Shown here: positions 1-5,857 of the stretch, piece by piece
How positions within the stretch are numbered: the first letter of the stretch is position 1
How the letters are laid out: every line of letters begins with the position of its first letter
Source: RGIG5327 sp045612485
GTDB lineage: Bacteria; Verrucomicrobiota; Lentisphaeria; Victivallales; UBA1829
DNA length: 7,010 bases
Reading direction: 5' to 3'
NCBI GenBank assembly: GCA_045612485.1
Contig: JAZKZE010000072.1
Span: 1-7,010 of the forward strand
Notes under the pieces: model-generated
Database searches by the model: none
What the model was told of the DNA's origin: nothing
Seen by the model: only the letters and a program-made list of their open reading frames with translations
Program-made: the position numbers and the translations under genes

Positions 1-126
1 AACAACCGCAACAACAATAACAACAACCGCAACAACAATAACAACAACCGCAACAACAATAACAACAACCGCAACAACAATAACAACAACCGCAACAACA
101 ATAACAACAACCGCAACAACAATAAT
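1..126 (+). repeat. 21-bp in-frame tandem repeat, six copies, encoding (NNRNNNN)6
   Basis: The codon order in each unit is AAC AAC CGC AAC AAC AAT AAC. Five copies are identical at DNA level; the sixth differs only in its last base (AAT for AAC). The array begins at the window edge and may extend upstream. The unit is a multiple of three, so copy-number change keeps the rho frame. A diverged relative of the unit is visible at 202-225 (NNNRNNHN, with AGG for Arg and mixed AAC/AAT). Near-perfect identity despite free synonymous choice suggests recent expansion by slippage or recombination. Confidence 0.97.
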
Positions 127-423
127 GATTACCGGAGAATGGATTATTCCTATCCCCAGGATAATTATGCCAGACAGTCCCTGGATATGAGATGGCAGAT
201 GAACAATAACAGGAACAATCATAATCTCATGCCCAATCAGGACTATAACCAGCAGGATTATGAGAATAACATTCCGGCACCGTCTGCGGTACAATCCGGC
301 AATCCTGCCGCTCCTGTCCAGAATCCCGGCAACATACAGAATACCGTTAATAATCCCAATTCCCCCAATTCCCAGCAGAACGAAGGGATCCAGGAAGTCC
401 GTCAGAATGCCCCCAGCGTGAAC
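1..423 (+). other. Region encoding the predicted disordered, prion-like extension of Rho
   Basis: The 141 visible residues before the Rho core start with (NNRNNNN)6, continue with an Asp/Tyr/Arg/Gln segment (DYRRMDYSYPQDNYARQ, then NNNRNNHN and NQDYNQQDYENN), and end in a Pro/Asn/Gln linker (NPAAPVQNPGN, NNPNSPNSQQN). Aliphatic residues are scarce and no secondary structure or membrane segment is apparent. Rho proteins of several phyla carry insertions here or nearby; Clostridium botulinum Rho has a prion-like domain and Bacteroides thetaiotaomicron Rho a disordered region tied to condensates. Similar behaviour here is inference from composition. Confidence 0.8.
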
Positions 424-1665
424 ATTACCGAATTGCAGGAAAAATCCATGCAGGAATTGAGTATCATGGCAAGGGATATGGGCATTGAAGGTGTGGGAGC
501 ATTGGAAAAATCCAAACTCATCTTTGAGATCCTCCGCAGTAATGCGGAACGTTCCGGGATCGTGTACGGCAGCGGTTTTCTGGAGATCCTTCCTGACGGA
601 TTCGGTTTTCTGCGTTCCCCGGCATACAGTTATCTGCCCTCTTCTGAGGATATTTATTTAAGTCCCTCCCAGATCCGCCGTTTCTCTGTAAAAACAGGGG
701 ACTTTATTACGGGACAGATCCGTTCCCCCAGGGAAAAAGAGCGTTTCTTTGCCATGTTCAAGGTGGATTCCATCAATCATCAGCCCCCGGAATATAAACG
801 CAACATCATTCCCTTCAACAACCTGACTCCCTACTTTCCCACCCGCAGACTCACTCTGGAAAATGATCCTTCCGATATTTCCATGCGGGTAGTGGATCTT
901 GTTACTCCCATCGGTATGGGGCAGCGCGGGATCATCGTAGCTCCTCCCCGTACAGGTAAAACCGTTCTCATGCAGAAGATGGCAAATGCCATCCGCAAAA
1001 ATCATCCGGATGTCGTACTCATCATCCTTCTTATTGACGAACGTCCTGAAGAAGTTACCGATATGCAGAGAAGCGTGAATGCTGAAGTGGTCAGTTCCAC
1101 CTTTGATGAACCCCCGGAACGCCATGTCCAGGTTGCGGAAATGGTCATTGAAAAAGCAAAACGTCTTGTGGAATGTAAAAAGGATGTAGTCATCCTCCTT
1201 GACTCCATCACCCGTCTTGCCAGAGCCTACAATACCTTGCAGCCCCACAGCGGCAAGATCCTTACAGGCGGCGTGGATGCCAATGCGCTGCACAAACCCA
1301 AACACTTCTTCGGAGCAGCAAGAAATATTGAAAATCACGGAAGTCTCACCATTATTGCCACCGCTCTTATTGATACCGGCAGCAGAATGGATGAGGTCAT
1401 CTTTGAAGAGTTCAAAGGTACCGGTAATATGGAACTTCACCTTGACCGTCATCTTGTTGACCGCAGGATCTATCCTGCCATCAATATTGAACGCAGCGGA
1501 ACAAGAAAAGAGGAATTGCTGCTCCATCCCCAGGAACTTCCCAGAGTATGGGCGTTGCGCAAGGCGATGAATGGGGTGCCTCCTGCCGAAGCAATGGAAT
1601 TAATCATCGGCAAACTGAAAAAATGCCAGACCAATGCCGAATTTCTTATGACATTGCAGATATAG
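1..1665 (+). CDS. rho: Transcription termination factor Rho, 5'-truncated by the window, with long Asn-rich N-terminal extension
   Basis: Hexameric RNA-dependent ATPase/helicase that ends transcription of untranslated RNA in the cytoplasm. The frame is open from base 1 to TAG at 1663-1665, giving 554 visible residues; the true start lies upstream. Residues 1-141 are low-complexity (Asn, Gln, Tyr, Arg, Pro). About 142-185 match the Rho N-terminal helical domain (ITELQEKSMQELSIMARDMG). The cold-shock RNA-binding domain follows with GFGFLR near 200. The ATPase domain has Walker A APPRTGKT (314-321), LLIDERPEEVTDMQ, Walker B VILLD (397-401), the Q-loop region SGKILTGGVDANALHKPK, the R-loop region FKGTGNMELHLDR, and RSGTRKEELL near the C-terminus. 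From the helical domain to the stop is about 413 residues, matching E. coli Rho (419), so the core looks complete and functional. An in-frame ATG at 139 is an unlikely start: its only GGAG lies 1 nt away and the coding repeat continues upstream. A strong hairpin terminator follows. Confidence 0.97.
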   Translation, partial: NNRNNNNNNRNNNNNNRNNNNNNRNNNNNNRNNNNNNRNNNNDYRRMDYSYPQDNYARQSLDMRWQMNNNRNNHNLMPNQDYNQQDYENNIPAPSAVQSGNPAAPVQNPGNIQNTVNNPNSPNSQQNEGIQEVRQNAPSVNITELQEKSMQELSIMARDMGIEGVGALEKSKLIFEILRSNAERSGIVYGSGFLEILPDGFGFLRSPAYSYLPSSEDIYLSPSQIRRFSVKTGDFITGQIRSPREKERFFAMFKVDSINHQPPEYKRNIIPFNNLTPYFPTRRLTLENDPSDISMRVVDLVTPIGMGQRGIIVAPPRTGKTVLMQKMANAIRKNHPDVVLIILLIDERPEEVTDMQRSVNAEVVSSTFDEPPERHVQVAEMVIEKAKRLVECKKDVVILLDSITRLARAYNTLQPHSGKILTGGVDANALHKPKHFFGAARNIENHGSLTIIATALIDTGSRMDEVIFEEFKGTGNMELHLDRHLVDRRIYPAINIERSGTRKEELLLHPQELPRVWALRKAMNGVPPAEAMELIIGKLKKCQTNAEFLMTLQI

Positions 1666-1683
1666 TCTGTAGTCAAATTTTCT

Positions 1684-1707
1684 GCCGGAAGAAATTCCGG
1701 CTTTTTT
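1684..1707 (+). terminator. Intrinsic terminator of rho
   Basis: A perfect 7-bp stem, GCCGGAA (1684-1690) and TTCCGGC (1695-1701), closes a GAAA tetraloop and is followed directly by six T (1702-1707). It starts 18 bases after the rho stop codon. This is a textbook Rho-independent terminator and separates rho from the esterase gene. Confidence 0.93.
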
Positions 1708-1744
1708 ATTGCAGAAACAATATATCAGGAATAACAATTATAAA

Positions 1745-1749
1745 AGGAG
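1745..1749 (+). promoter_or_regulatory. Ribosome binding site of the esterase gene
   Basis: AGGAG lies 6 bases before the ATG at 1756. An in-frame TAA at 1741-1743 rules out any start further upstream, which fixes the N-terminus and shows that no signal peptide has been missed. No convincing -35/-10 pair is visible between the rho terminator and this site. Confidence 0.88.
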
Positions 1750-1755
1750 AAAAAA

Positions 1756-3741
1756 ATGCTGAAACTTCCTGCGATTTTTTCTGACGGAGCCGTTTTTCAG
1801 AGAAGAAAAGAGATAGCGGTATGGGGCTGGACAGATCCCAATACTTTTCTGGAATGTGAATTTGCCTCTCATAAACTCTATACAGTTTCCTCTCTTCTTT
1901 CCGGAAAATTTTCCTTTACTCTCCCCCCCATGGAAGCGGATCATAAAGCCTGTACTCTTAAGGTCCGCAACCTTACCAGTAATGAAGAGATCAAAGTAAA
2001 GGATATTCTCATAGGCGAAGTATGGCTGGCTTCCGGGCAGTCCAATATGGAATTTCATCTGGCAACATCCGGAATGCAGATGGAGGAATTCCAGGAGGAA
2101 GAACGCTCTGCGGAAGAGATCAATTTCTTGCGGATGTTTACTGTAAACAAAGATTCCATGGGAATCATTCAGGATGACTGTATCGGAAAATGGGAAGTAT
2201 CGGAAAATTCCCTTGTCCCCCACTGGTCGGCTGTGGCATTGTGGTTCGGGAAAAAATTGCAGAAAGAGTTGGGAGTTCCGGTGGGTCTCATCAACTCTTC
2301 CTGGGGCGGGACTATCGTGGAAACATGGACAAGCAGGGAACGATTCTTTATGGATCGGAAACAGAAGGATATTATTCTTTCAGCTCTTCCCAATGCCTAT
2401 ACACAAAAAGCGTGGGATCAAGTGGATATGATTCTGAAAAGTCATGTTTCCGCGGCAGCGGATCTGGAAGGATATTTCCAGAGAACATGCACAAAAGATG
2501 AAGGGATCACAGAAAAAGCCGCAGCATGGATGAATGTGGACTTTGATGACTCCTCCTGGAAAGAATTGCGTGTCCCCGGTGACTGGGTCAAACAGGGAGC
2601 CGGGGAACATGGAGCATTCTGGTACAGAAAAGAGGTCACGATCCCGGAAAACTGGGAAGGCAAAGAAATTTTCCTGCGTATGTCCACCATTGACAAACAG
2701 GATTCCTGTTATTTCAACGGCGTGAAAGTTGGTGCAAGCGGAAAAGATTTTGAATATGTGGGAGCAAACAGAAAATATCCGGTTCCGGCAGAAGCGGTGA
2801 AAGCAGGAAAAGCTGTCGTTGCCATCCGTGCGTATTCTTTCATTTACGGAGCCGGTATTTACGGAGCCGGGGAAGAGTGTATTCTGGAACTTGCAGGAAC
2901 AAAGGAACGCATCGAACTTGCCGGACTCTGGAAAGGCTGTCAGGAAACGATCGTTCCCACTCCGGACAATATTTTAAGTGCCGGAGGTACTTCGGTAGTC
3001 TGCAACCCCAATTTCCATACCAATCTTTTTAACGGCATGATCCACCCCCTTATCCCCTATTCTCTTGCCGGATTCATCTGGTATCAGGGGGAATCCAATG
3101 CAGGCAATACCGTTGCTCCGGGTGAAGTTCTGCCGCCCTCCATCCTCTACCGCAAAAAAATGGCAGATCTGATTGAGGACTGGAGATTCCGCTGGGGGGA
3201 AAAAAATCTTCCCTTTATCATGGTGGGGCTTGCCGGATATGAGGATGTACCGGAATATGTGGAAGACAGTTCCTGGGCAAGATTGCGGGAATCCCAGAGA
3301 AAATGTGCTTCCGGTCTGGAAAATGTGTATATAGGTTCTGCGGTTGACCGGGGGGAAAGAAATGACATCCACCCCAGAGATAAAAGAACTGTAGGCTACC
3401 GCCTTGCCTATCAGGCTCTTTACCATACCTACCACAGAAATGATATTGTTCCGGAAGGCCCCATGCCGGTGAAAGCAAGTCAGGAAGGAAATATTTTACG
3501 CATCGACTTTGATTTTGCAGACGGAATGAAAAGTTCCGATGAAAAAGAGATCAAAGGATTTTACATTGCCGGAGCAGACGGGAAATTTTTCCCGGCAAAA
3601 GCAGAGATTTCTGGAAAAAGTGTACGTCTTTGCAGTGAGGAAGTCCCCCGTCCCTGCCGTGTAAGATACGGCTGGAGCAATTTCCCGGTCTGTACTCTTG
3701 TCAACGGAGCTGAGCTTCCCGCCTTCCCCTTTGAGATGTGA
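1756..3741 (+). CDS. Sialate O-acetylesterase-family (SGNH/SASA) protein, predicted cytoplasmic
   Basis: Members of this family remove O-acetyl groups from sialic acids or other acetylated sugars. The 661-residue protein opens with the family's N-terminal beta-domain signature (LPAIFSDGAVFQR, 4-16). SGNH blocks follow: GEVWLASGQSNMEF with presumed nucleophile Ser96, GLINSSWGGTIVETW (177-191), GFIWYQGESNAG (439-450), and NDIHPRDK (536-543) with presumed catalytic His539 and Asp537 beside it. Roughly residues 243-395 form an inserted jelly-roll-like domain (VDFDDSSWKELRVPGDW, FWYRKEVTIP) resembling the sugar-binding domain of beta-galactosidases, as in other long family members. A C-terminal beta-domain covers about 570-661. 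The protein begins directly at the conserved motif without a hydrophobic leader, so it probably acts on imported or intracellular substrate. It converges on the AraC gene with a 41-bp gap. The family is certain; specificity for sialate rather than, for example, acetylated xylan is not shown by the sequence. Confidence 0.93.
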   Translation: MLKLPAIFSDGAVFQRRKEIAVWGWTDPNTFLECEFASHKLYTVSSLLSGKFSFTLPPMEADHKACTLKVRNLTSNEEIKVKDILIGEVWLASGQSNMEFHLATSGMQMEEFQEEERSAEEINFLRMFTVNKDSMGIIQDDCIGKWEVSENSLVPHWSAVALWFGKKLQKELGVPVGLINSSWGGTIVETWTSRERFFMDRKQKDIILSALPNAYTQKAWDQVDMILKSHVSAAADLEGYFQRTCTKDEGITEKAAAWMNVDFDDSSWKELRVPGDWVKQGAGEHGAFWYRKEVTIPENWEGKEIFLRMSTIDKQDSCYFNGVKVGASGKDFEYVGANRKYPVPAEAVKAGKAVVAIRAYSFIYGAGIYGAGEECILELAGTKERIELAGLWKGCQETIVPTPDNILSAGGTSVVCNPNFHTNLFNGMIHPLIPYSLAGFIWYQGESNAGNTVAPGEVLPPSILYRKKMADLIEDWRFRWGEKNLPFIMVGLAGYEDVPEYVEDSSWARLRESQRKCASGLENVYIGSAVDRGERNDIHPRDKRTVGYRLAYQALYHTYHRNDIVPEGPMPVKASQEGNILRIDFDFADGMKSSDEKEIKGFYIAGADGKFFPAKAEISGKSVRLCSEEVPRPCRVRYGWSNFPVCTLVNGAELPAFPFEM

Positions 3742-3782
3742 TACAGGGAAGAAGGAATAATAACAGAAAGACCGGAAGGAAA

Positions 3783-4574
3783 CTATCCCCGTCTGTACCA
3801 TAACGGACTTTTGCCCGTTTTATTCCTGATAAAACGGGCGAATTCCGCCTGCCGTGGAAATCCGGCAAGTTGGGAAATTTCTTTAATGCTCAAGAGGGAA
3901 TTTTCAAGCAGTTCCAAACTTGTATCCAGTCTCTTCTGCAAAAGGAAGCGGTGCAGGGAACTACCGGTATATTGACGGAACAACCGGGATAAATGATCTT
4001 TGGAAATGTGATTTTCGGCGGCAATAAGTTTTATATCATAGTTTTTGCCGGGTTCTTTTGCAATTTTTTCTGCCAGTTCTGCAACGAAACGTACAGTGGG
4101 GTTGTGTTCTTTTTCCTGATGCATGGTGTCATAGAAAGCTGCAGCAAACTCTTCCGAAGCAAGGGCAAGAAGATACTTGCGGGAAGGCAGATGTGTTTTA
4201 AATAATTCCCACATTTTCTGATGCGTTTTTATAAGTTCCCGGCAATCCTTCAAAGGAATGAAGGGATACTCTTTTGAACAGTATTCATAAAAACTTTCCG
4301 CCATTCTTGCCGCTCTATCCCCTTTCATACTGAACCAGTAGTTTTCCCGCGGGACACCATTGACACACAGCCATGATCCATCTTCTTCCGGGCTTACGAT
4401 ATAAAGAAAGGGCATTTTGATATAGTGGATCTTATCCCCTCTTTTTCTCCCGCAGATCCCATCCCCAAGCATAAGTCCCACAGCCCAGCTTACACCGGGA
4501 GCATTTCTTTTTCCATCTGCGGTGAGAACTGCTTTGGAAACAAAAAAAATATCCAGATCATCAAAATAATTCAT
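3783..4574 (-). CDS. AraC-family transcriptional regulator
   Basis: This is a DNA-binding regulator of 263 residues, the usual length for a sensor-plus-AraC protein. Residues about 1-150 look like a cupin-type ligand-sensing domain (FLYIVSPEEDGSW, then RENYWFSMKGDRAARM), which in this family often binds a sugar. Residues about 160-263 carry the two helix-turn-helix motifs: IKLIAAENHISKDHLSRLFRQYTG (helix 1 region about 181-204) and LLSIKEISQLAGFPRQAEFARFIRNKTGKSP (about 228-257). The final KSPLWYR matches the usual family end. It is divergent from the Gfo/Idh gene and shares a 109-bp intergenic region with it, so regulation of that gene and of itself is likely. The start ATG (4572-4574) has only a weak AGG about 8 bases upstream. 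The stop is TAG at 3783-3785. No intrinsic terminator follows it. Confidence 0.93.
   Translation of the reverse strand: MNYFDDLDIFFVSKAVLTADGKRNAPGVSWAVGLMLGDGICGRKRGDKIHYIKMPFLYIVSPEEDGSWLCVNGVPRENYWFSMKGDRAARMAESFYEYCSKEYPFIPLKDCRELIKTHQKMWELFKTHLPSRKYLLALASEEFAAAFYDTMHQEKEHNPTVRFVAELAEKIAKEPGKNYDIKLIAAENHISKDHLSRLFRQYTGSSLHRFLLQKRLDTSLELLENSLLSIKEISQLAGFPRQAEFARFIRNKTGKSPLWYRRG
3813..3839. repeat. 10-bp perfect inverted repeat inside the 3' end of the AraC gene
   Basis: GCCCGTTTTA (3813-3822) and TAAAACGGGC (3830-3839) flank a 7-base loop. It falls in codons for RFIRNKTG, close to the AraC stop. Neither strand has a T-run after the stem, so it is not a standard intrinsic terminator. It could still slow polymerase or protect the 3' end of either converging transcript. 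Confidence 0.6.
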
Positions 4575-4584
4575 AAAATGCCTG

Positions 4585-4612
4585 TTTTTGCGAAATATTA
4601 CTTATTTTTGCG
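4585..4612 (+). promoter_or_regulatory. Candidate AraC-family operator: direct repeat spaced 20 bp
   Basis: TTTTTGCG occurs at 4585-4592 and again at 4605-4612, a repeat distance of 20 bp, about two helical turns. Aligning the whole 20-bp blocks 4581-4600 and 4601-4620 gives 13 matches. The second copy ends two bases before the -35 hexamer of the Gfo/Idh promoter. Paired direct half-sites of about 21 bp next to the -35 are how AraC-type activators usually bind. Binding by the neighbouring protein is inference. Confidence 0.5.
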
Positions 4613-4621
4613 TCTTGTAAA
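4595..4621 (-). promoter_or_regulatory. Weak candidate promoter for the AraC gene
   Basis: On the minus strand, TTTACA (4616-4621) is followed after a short 15-bp spacer by TAATAT (4595-4600), about 20 bases before the AraC start. The spacer is shorter than ideal, so this is tentative. If real, its -35 would overlap that of the divergent promoter and the 20-bp direct repeat would lie across it, allowing autoregulation. Confidence 0.3.
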
Positions 4622-4643
4622 AATTATGTTTATGGAATATAAT
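4615..4643 (+). promoter_or_regulatory. Sigma70-type promoter of the Gfo/Idh gene
   Basis: TTGTAA (4615-4620) matches the -35 consensus at 4 of 6 bases, and TATAAT (4638-4643) matches the -10 at all six, with an exact 17-bp spacer. Transcription should begin near 4650, giving a leader of about 34 bases that contains the GGAGG site. The imperfect -35 fits a promoter helped by an activator. Confidence 0.75.
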
Positions 4644-4655
4644 ATACACATAAAC
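4628..4655. repeat. 7-bp inverted repeat centred on the -10 box
   Basis: GTTTATG (4628-4634) and CATAAAC (4649-4655) are exact inverted copies, 21 bp apart from start to start, and their midpoint coincides with the middle of TATAAT. The geometry is that of a repressor operator blocking the promoter. The region is AT-rich, so chance occurrence is not excluded. Confidence 0.45.
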
Positions 4656-4670
4656 CCTATAAAAATCAAC

Positions 4671-4675
4671 GGAGG
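4671..4675 (+). promoter_or_regulatory. Ribosome binding site of the Gfo/Idh gene
   Basis: GGAGG sits 8 bases before the ATG at 4684, an ideal distance, and decides the start. The following residues lead at once into the Rossmann beta-strand (IKLGVLGCG), as expected for a complete protein. Confidence 0.92.
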
Positions 4676-4683
4676 AAATCCTT

Positions 4684-5775
4684 ATGAGCGACAAAATCAA
4701 ACTTGGTGTTTTAGGCTGCGGTCCCCGGGGACTTCAGATGGCGGCTATTGCGAAACTTATGCCGGAAAGATTTGTTCTTTCCGCTATGAGTGATCCGGAT
4801 GAAAGTGCTTTGGCAAAAGCAAAGGAAAAATTTACCGGAACAGAATTTTTCTCTTCCTCCGACGATCTTCTGGAAAAGGCAAAAATCGATGCCGTCATTA
4901 CAGAGATCCCTCCTGCCATCCATACAGAATTTGTAGTGAAAGCTCTGGAAAAAAATATTCATGTACTGGGCGAGATCCCGGCGGTGGATTCCATTGAGGA
5001 AGGTGATTATCTCTGGAAAAAAGTCAATGAAAGCAAGGCTCTCTATATGTGTGCCTCCAACCCCAATTACCGGGCAAAGACTCTTTTCGGGAAAAAATTG
5101 AAAGAAATGGGACTTCTCGGCAAAATCGCCTACATCGACACCGAATATATGCATGATATGCGTAAATTCAAAGACGAATGGCGCAAAACTTACGAATCCT
5201 GCCGTTACTGCACCCACTCCCTGGGGCCCATTCTGGCTCTTACAGACGGCGCTGTATTTACCGATGTATCCTGCATGAGTACCTATGACCGTATCGGCTG
5301 CGGAAGATCCCACAATGCCATGGTTGCGATCCTGCACACAGCCGACAATATGGTGGTGCGTTTCCTGACAGCCTTCGCCCTCCCCTATAAAGGACCTGCC
5401 CATACAACCAGGATCCTTACCGACCGGGGGATCGTGGAATTGAGAAATGATAATGCAAGACTCTGGCTGGAAGGCCTCAATGAATTTTCTGCAAACAATG
5501 ATTTTCTGGAGATCCCCTTTACTCCCGGCGGAGCGTCCAGACCTTCCGGCATGAAGATCATAGATGAGGATCTTTTCAGATATGCCCACTACGGCCACAA
5601 TGGCAGCGACATCCTTATGATGGAAGATTTTGCCGATGCTGTACTCAACAACAAGCCCTCCCCCATCGGCATCAAAGAGGGGCTTGCCATGACTCTTCCC
5701 GGCATCTATGCGGCCCAATCCGCAAAAGAAGGCGGAGCATTGAAAAAGATCATCTATCCCTGGGATAAGGAATAA
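4684..5775 (+). CDS. Gfo/Idh/MocA-family NAD-binding protein, GH109-like variant
   Basis: The family comprises NAD(P)-dependent sugar oxidoreductases and, in one branch, GH109 glycosidases that use bound NAD for oxidation-assisted hydrolysis. The 363-residue protein starts with a Rossmann fold: GCGPRG at 11-16 fits GxGxxG, and ITEIPPAIH at 72-80 is the usual strand-and-loop segment. Where classical dehydrogenases have Glu-Lys-Pro with a catalytic lysine, this protein has GEIPAV (96-101), Ile replacing Lys. The C-terminal alpha/beta domain contains THSLGP (177-182, His178) and YGHNGSDILMMEDFADA (303-319). These resemble, from memory, the EVPA, THGLGP and GHGGMD patterns of GH109 proteins. No Tat or Sec signal is present, so it is likely cytoplasmic. 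It is transcribed from its own promoter opposite the AraC gene, and a hairpin terminator follows. The superfamily is near certain; glycosidase rather than dehydrogenase activity is inference. Confidence 0.92.
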   Translation: MSDKIKLGVLGCGPRGLQMAAIAKLMPERFVLSAMSDPDESALAKAKEKFTGTEFFSSSDDLLEKAKIDAVITEIPPAIHTEFVVKALEKNIHVLGEIPAVDSIEEGDYLWKKVNESKALYMCASNPNYRAKTLFGKKLKEMGLLGKIAYIDTEYMHDMRKFKDEWRKTYESCRYCTHSLGPILALTDGAVFTDVSCMSTYDRIGCGRSHNAMVAILHTADNMVVRFLTAFALPYKGPAHTTRILTDRGIVELRNDNARLWLEGLNEFSANNDFLEIPFTPGGASRPSGMKIIDEDLFRYAHYGHNGSDILMMEDFADAVLNNKPSPIGIKEGLAMTLPGIYAAQSAKEGGALKKIIYPWDKE

Positions 5776-5784
5776 GGGAAACGT

Positions 5785-5844
5785 AAATAACAAAAGGGCT
5801 GCGGTGTACCGTTCAAGGTTACTGCCGCAGCCCCTTTTATTTTT
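5785..5844. terminator. Bidirectional intrinsic terminator between converging genes
   Basis: GGGCTGCGG (5796-5804) pairs perfectly with CCGCAGCCC (5825-5833). GTACC and GGTTAC extend the pairing inside with one bulge around a GTTCAA loop. On the plus strand the stem is followed by C and TTTTATTTTT (5835-5844), serving the Gfo/Idh gene. On the minus strand it is followed by TTTTGTTATTT (complement of 5785-5795), serving the gene ending at 5858. It lies 20 bases past one stop and 13 past the other. Confidence 0.92.
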
Positions 5845-5857
5845 ATATCTCCGTTTT

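Noticed and set aside
1..126. CRISPR array
   Set aside because: The 21-bp units are contiguous without spacers and are in-frame codons of rho.
658..1527. Long open frame on the minus strand across rho
   Set aside because: It runs antisense to the highly conserved Rho core, has no ribosome binding site evidence or recognisable domain, and is a shadow of rho codon use.
1709..1744. Possible promoter for the esterase (TTGCAG with TAACAA, or TATAAA at 1739)
   Set aside because: The first pair matches consensus at only 3 of 6 bases in each box. The second would start transcription at or past the ribosome binding site and has no -35.
3813..3839. Intrinsic terminator for the AraC gene
   Set aside because: The stem is strong, but the sequence after it is A-rich on the minus strand and mixed on the plus strand, and it lies before the stop codon.
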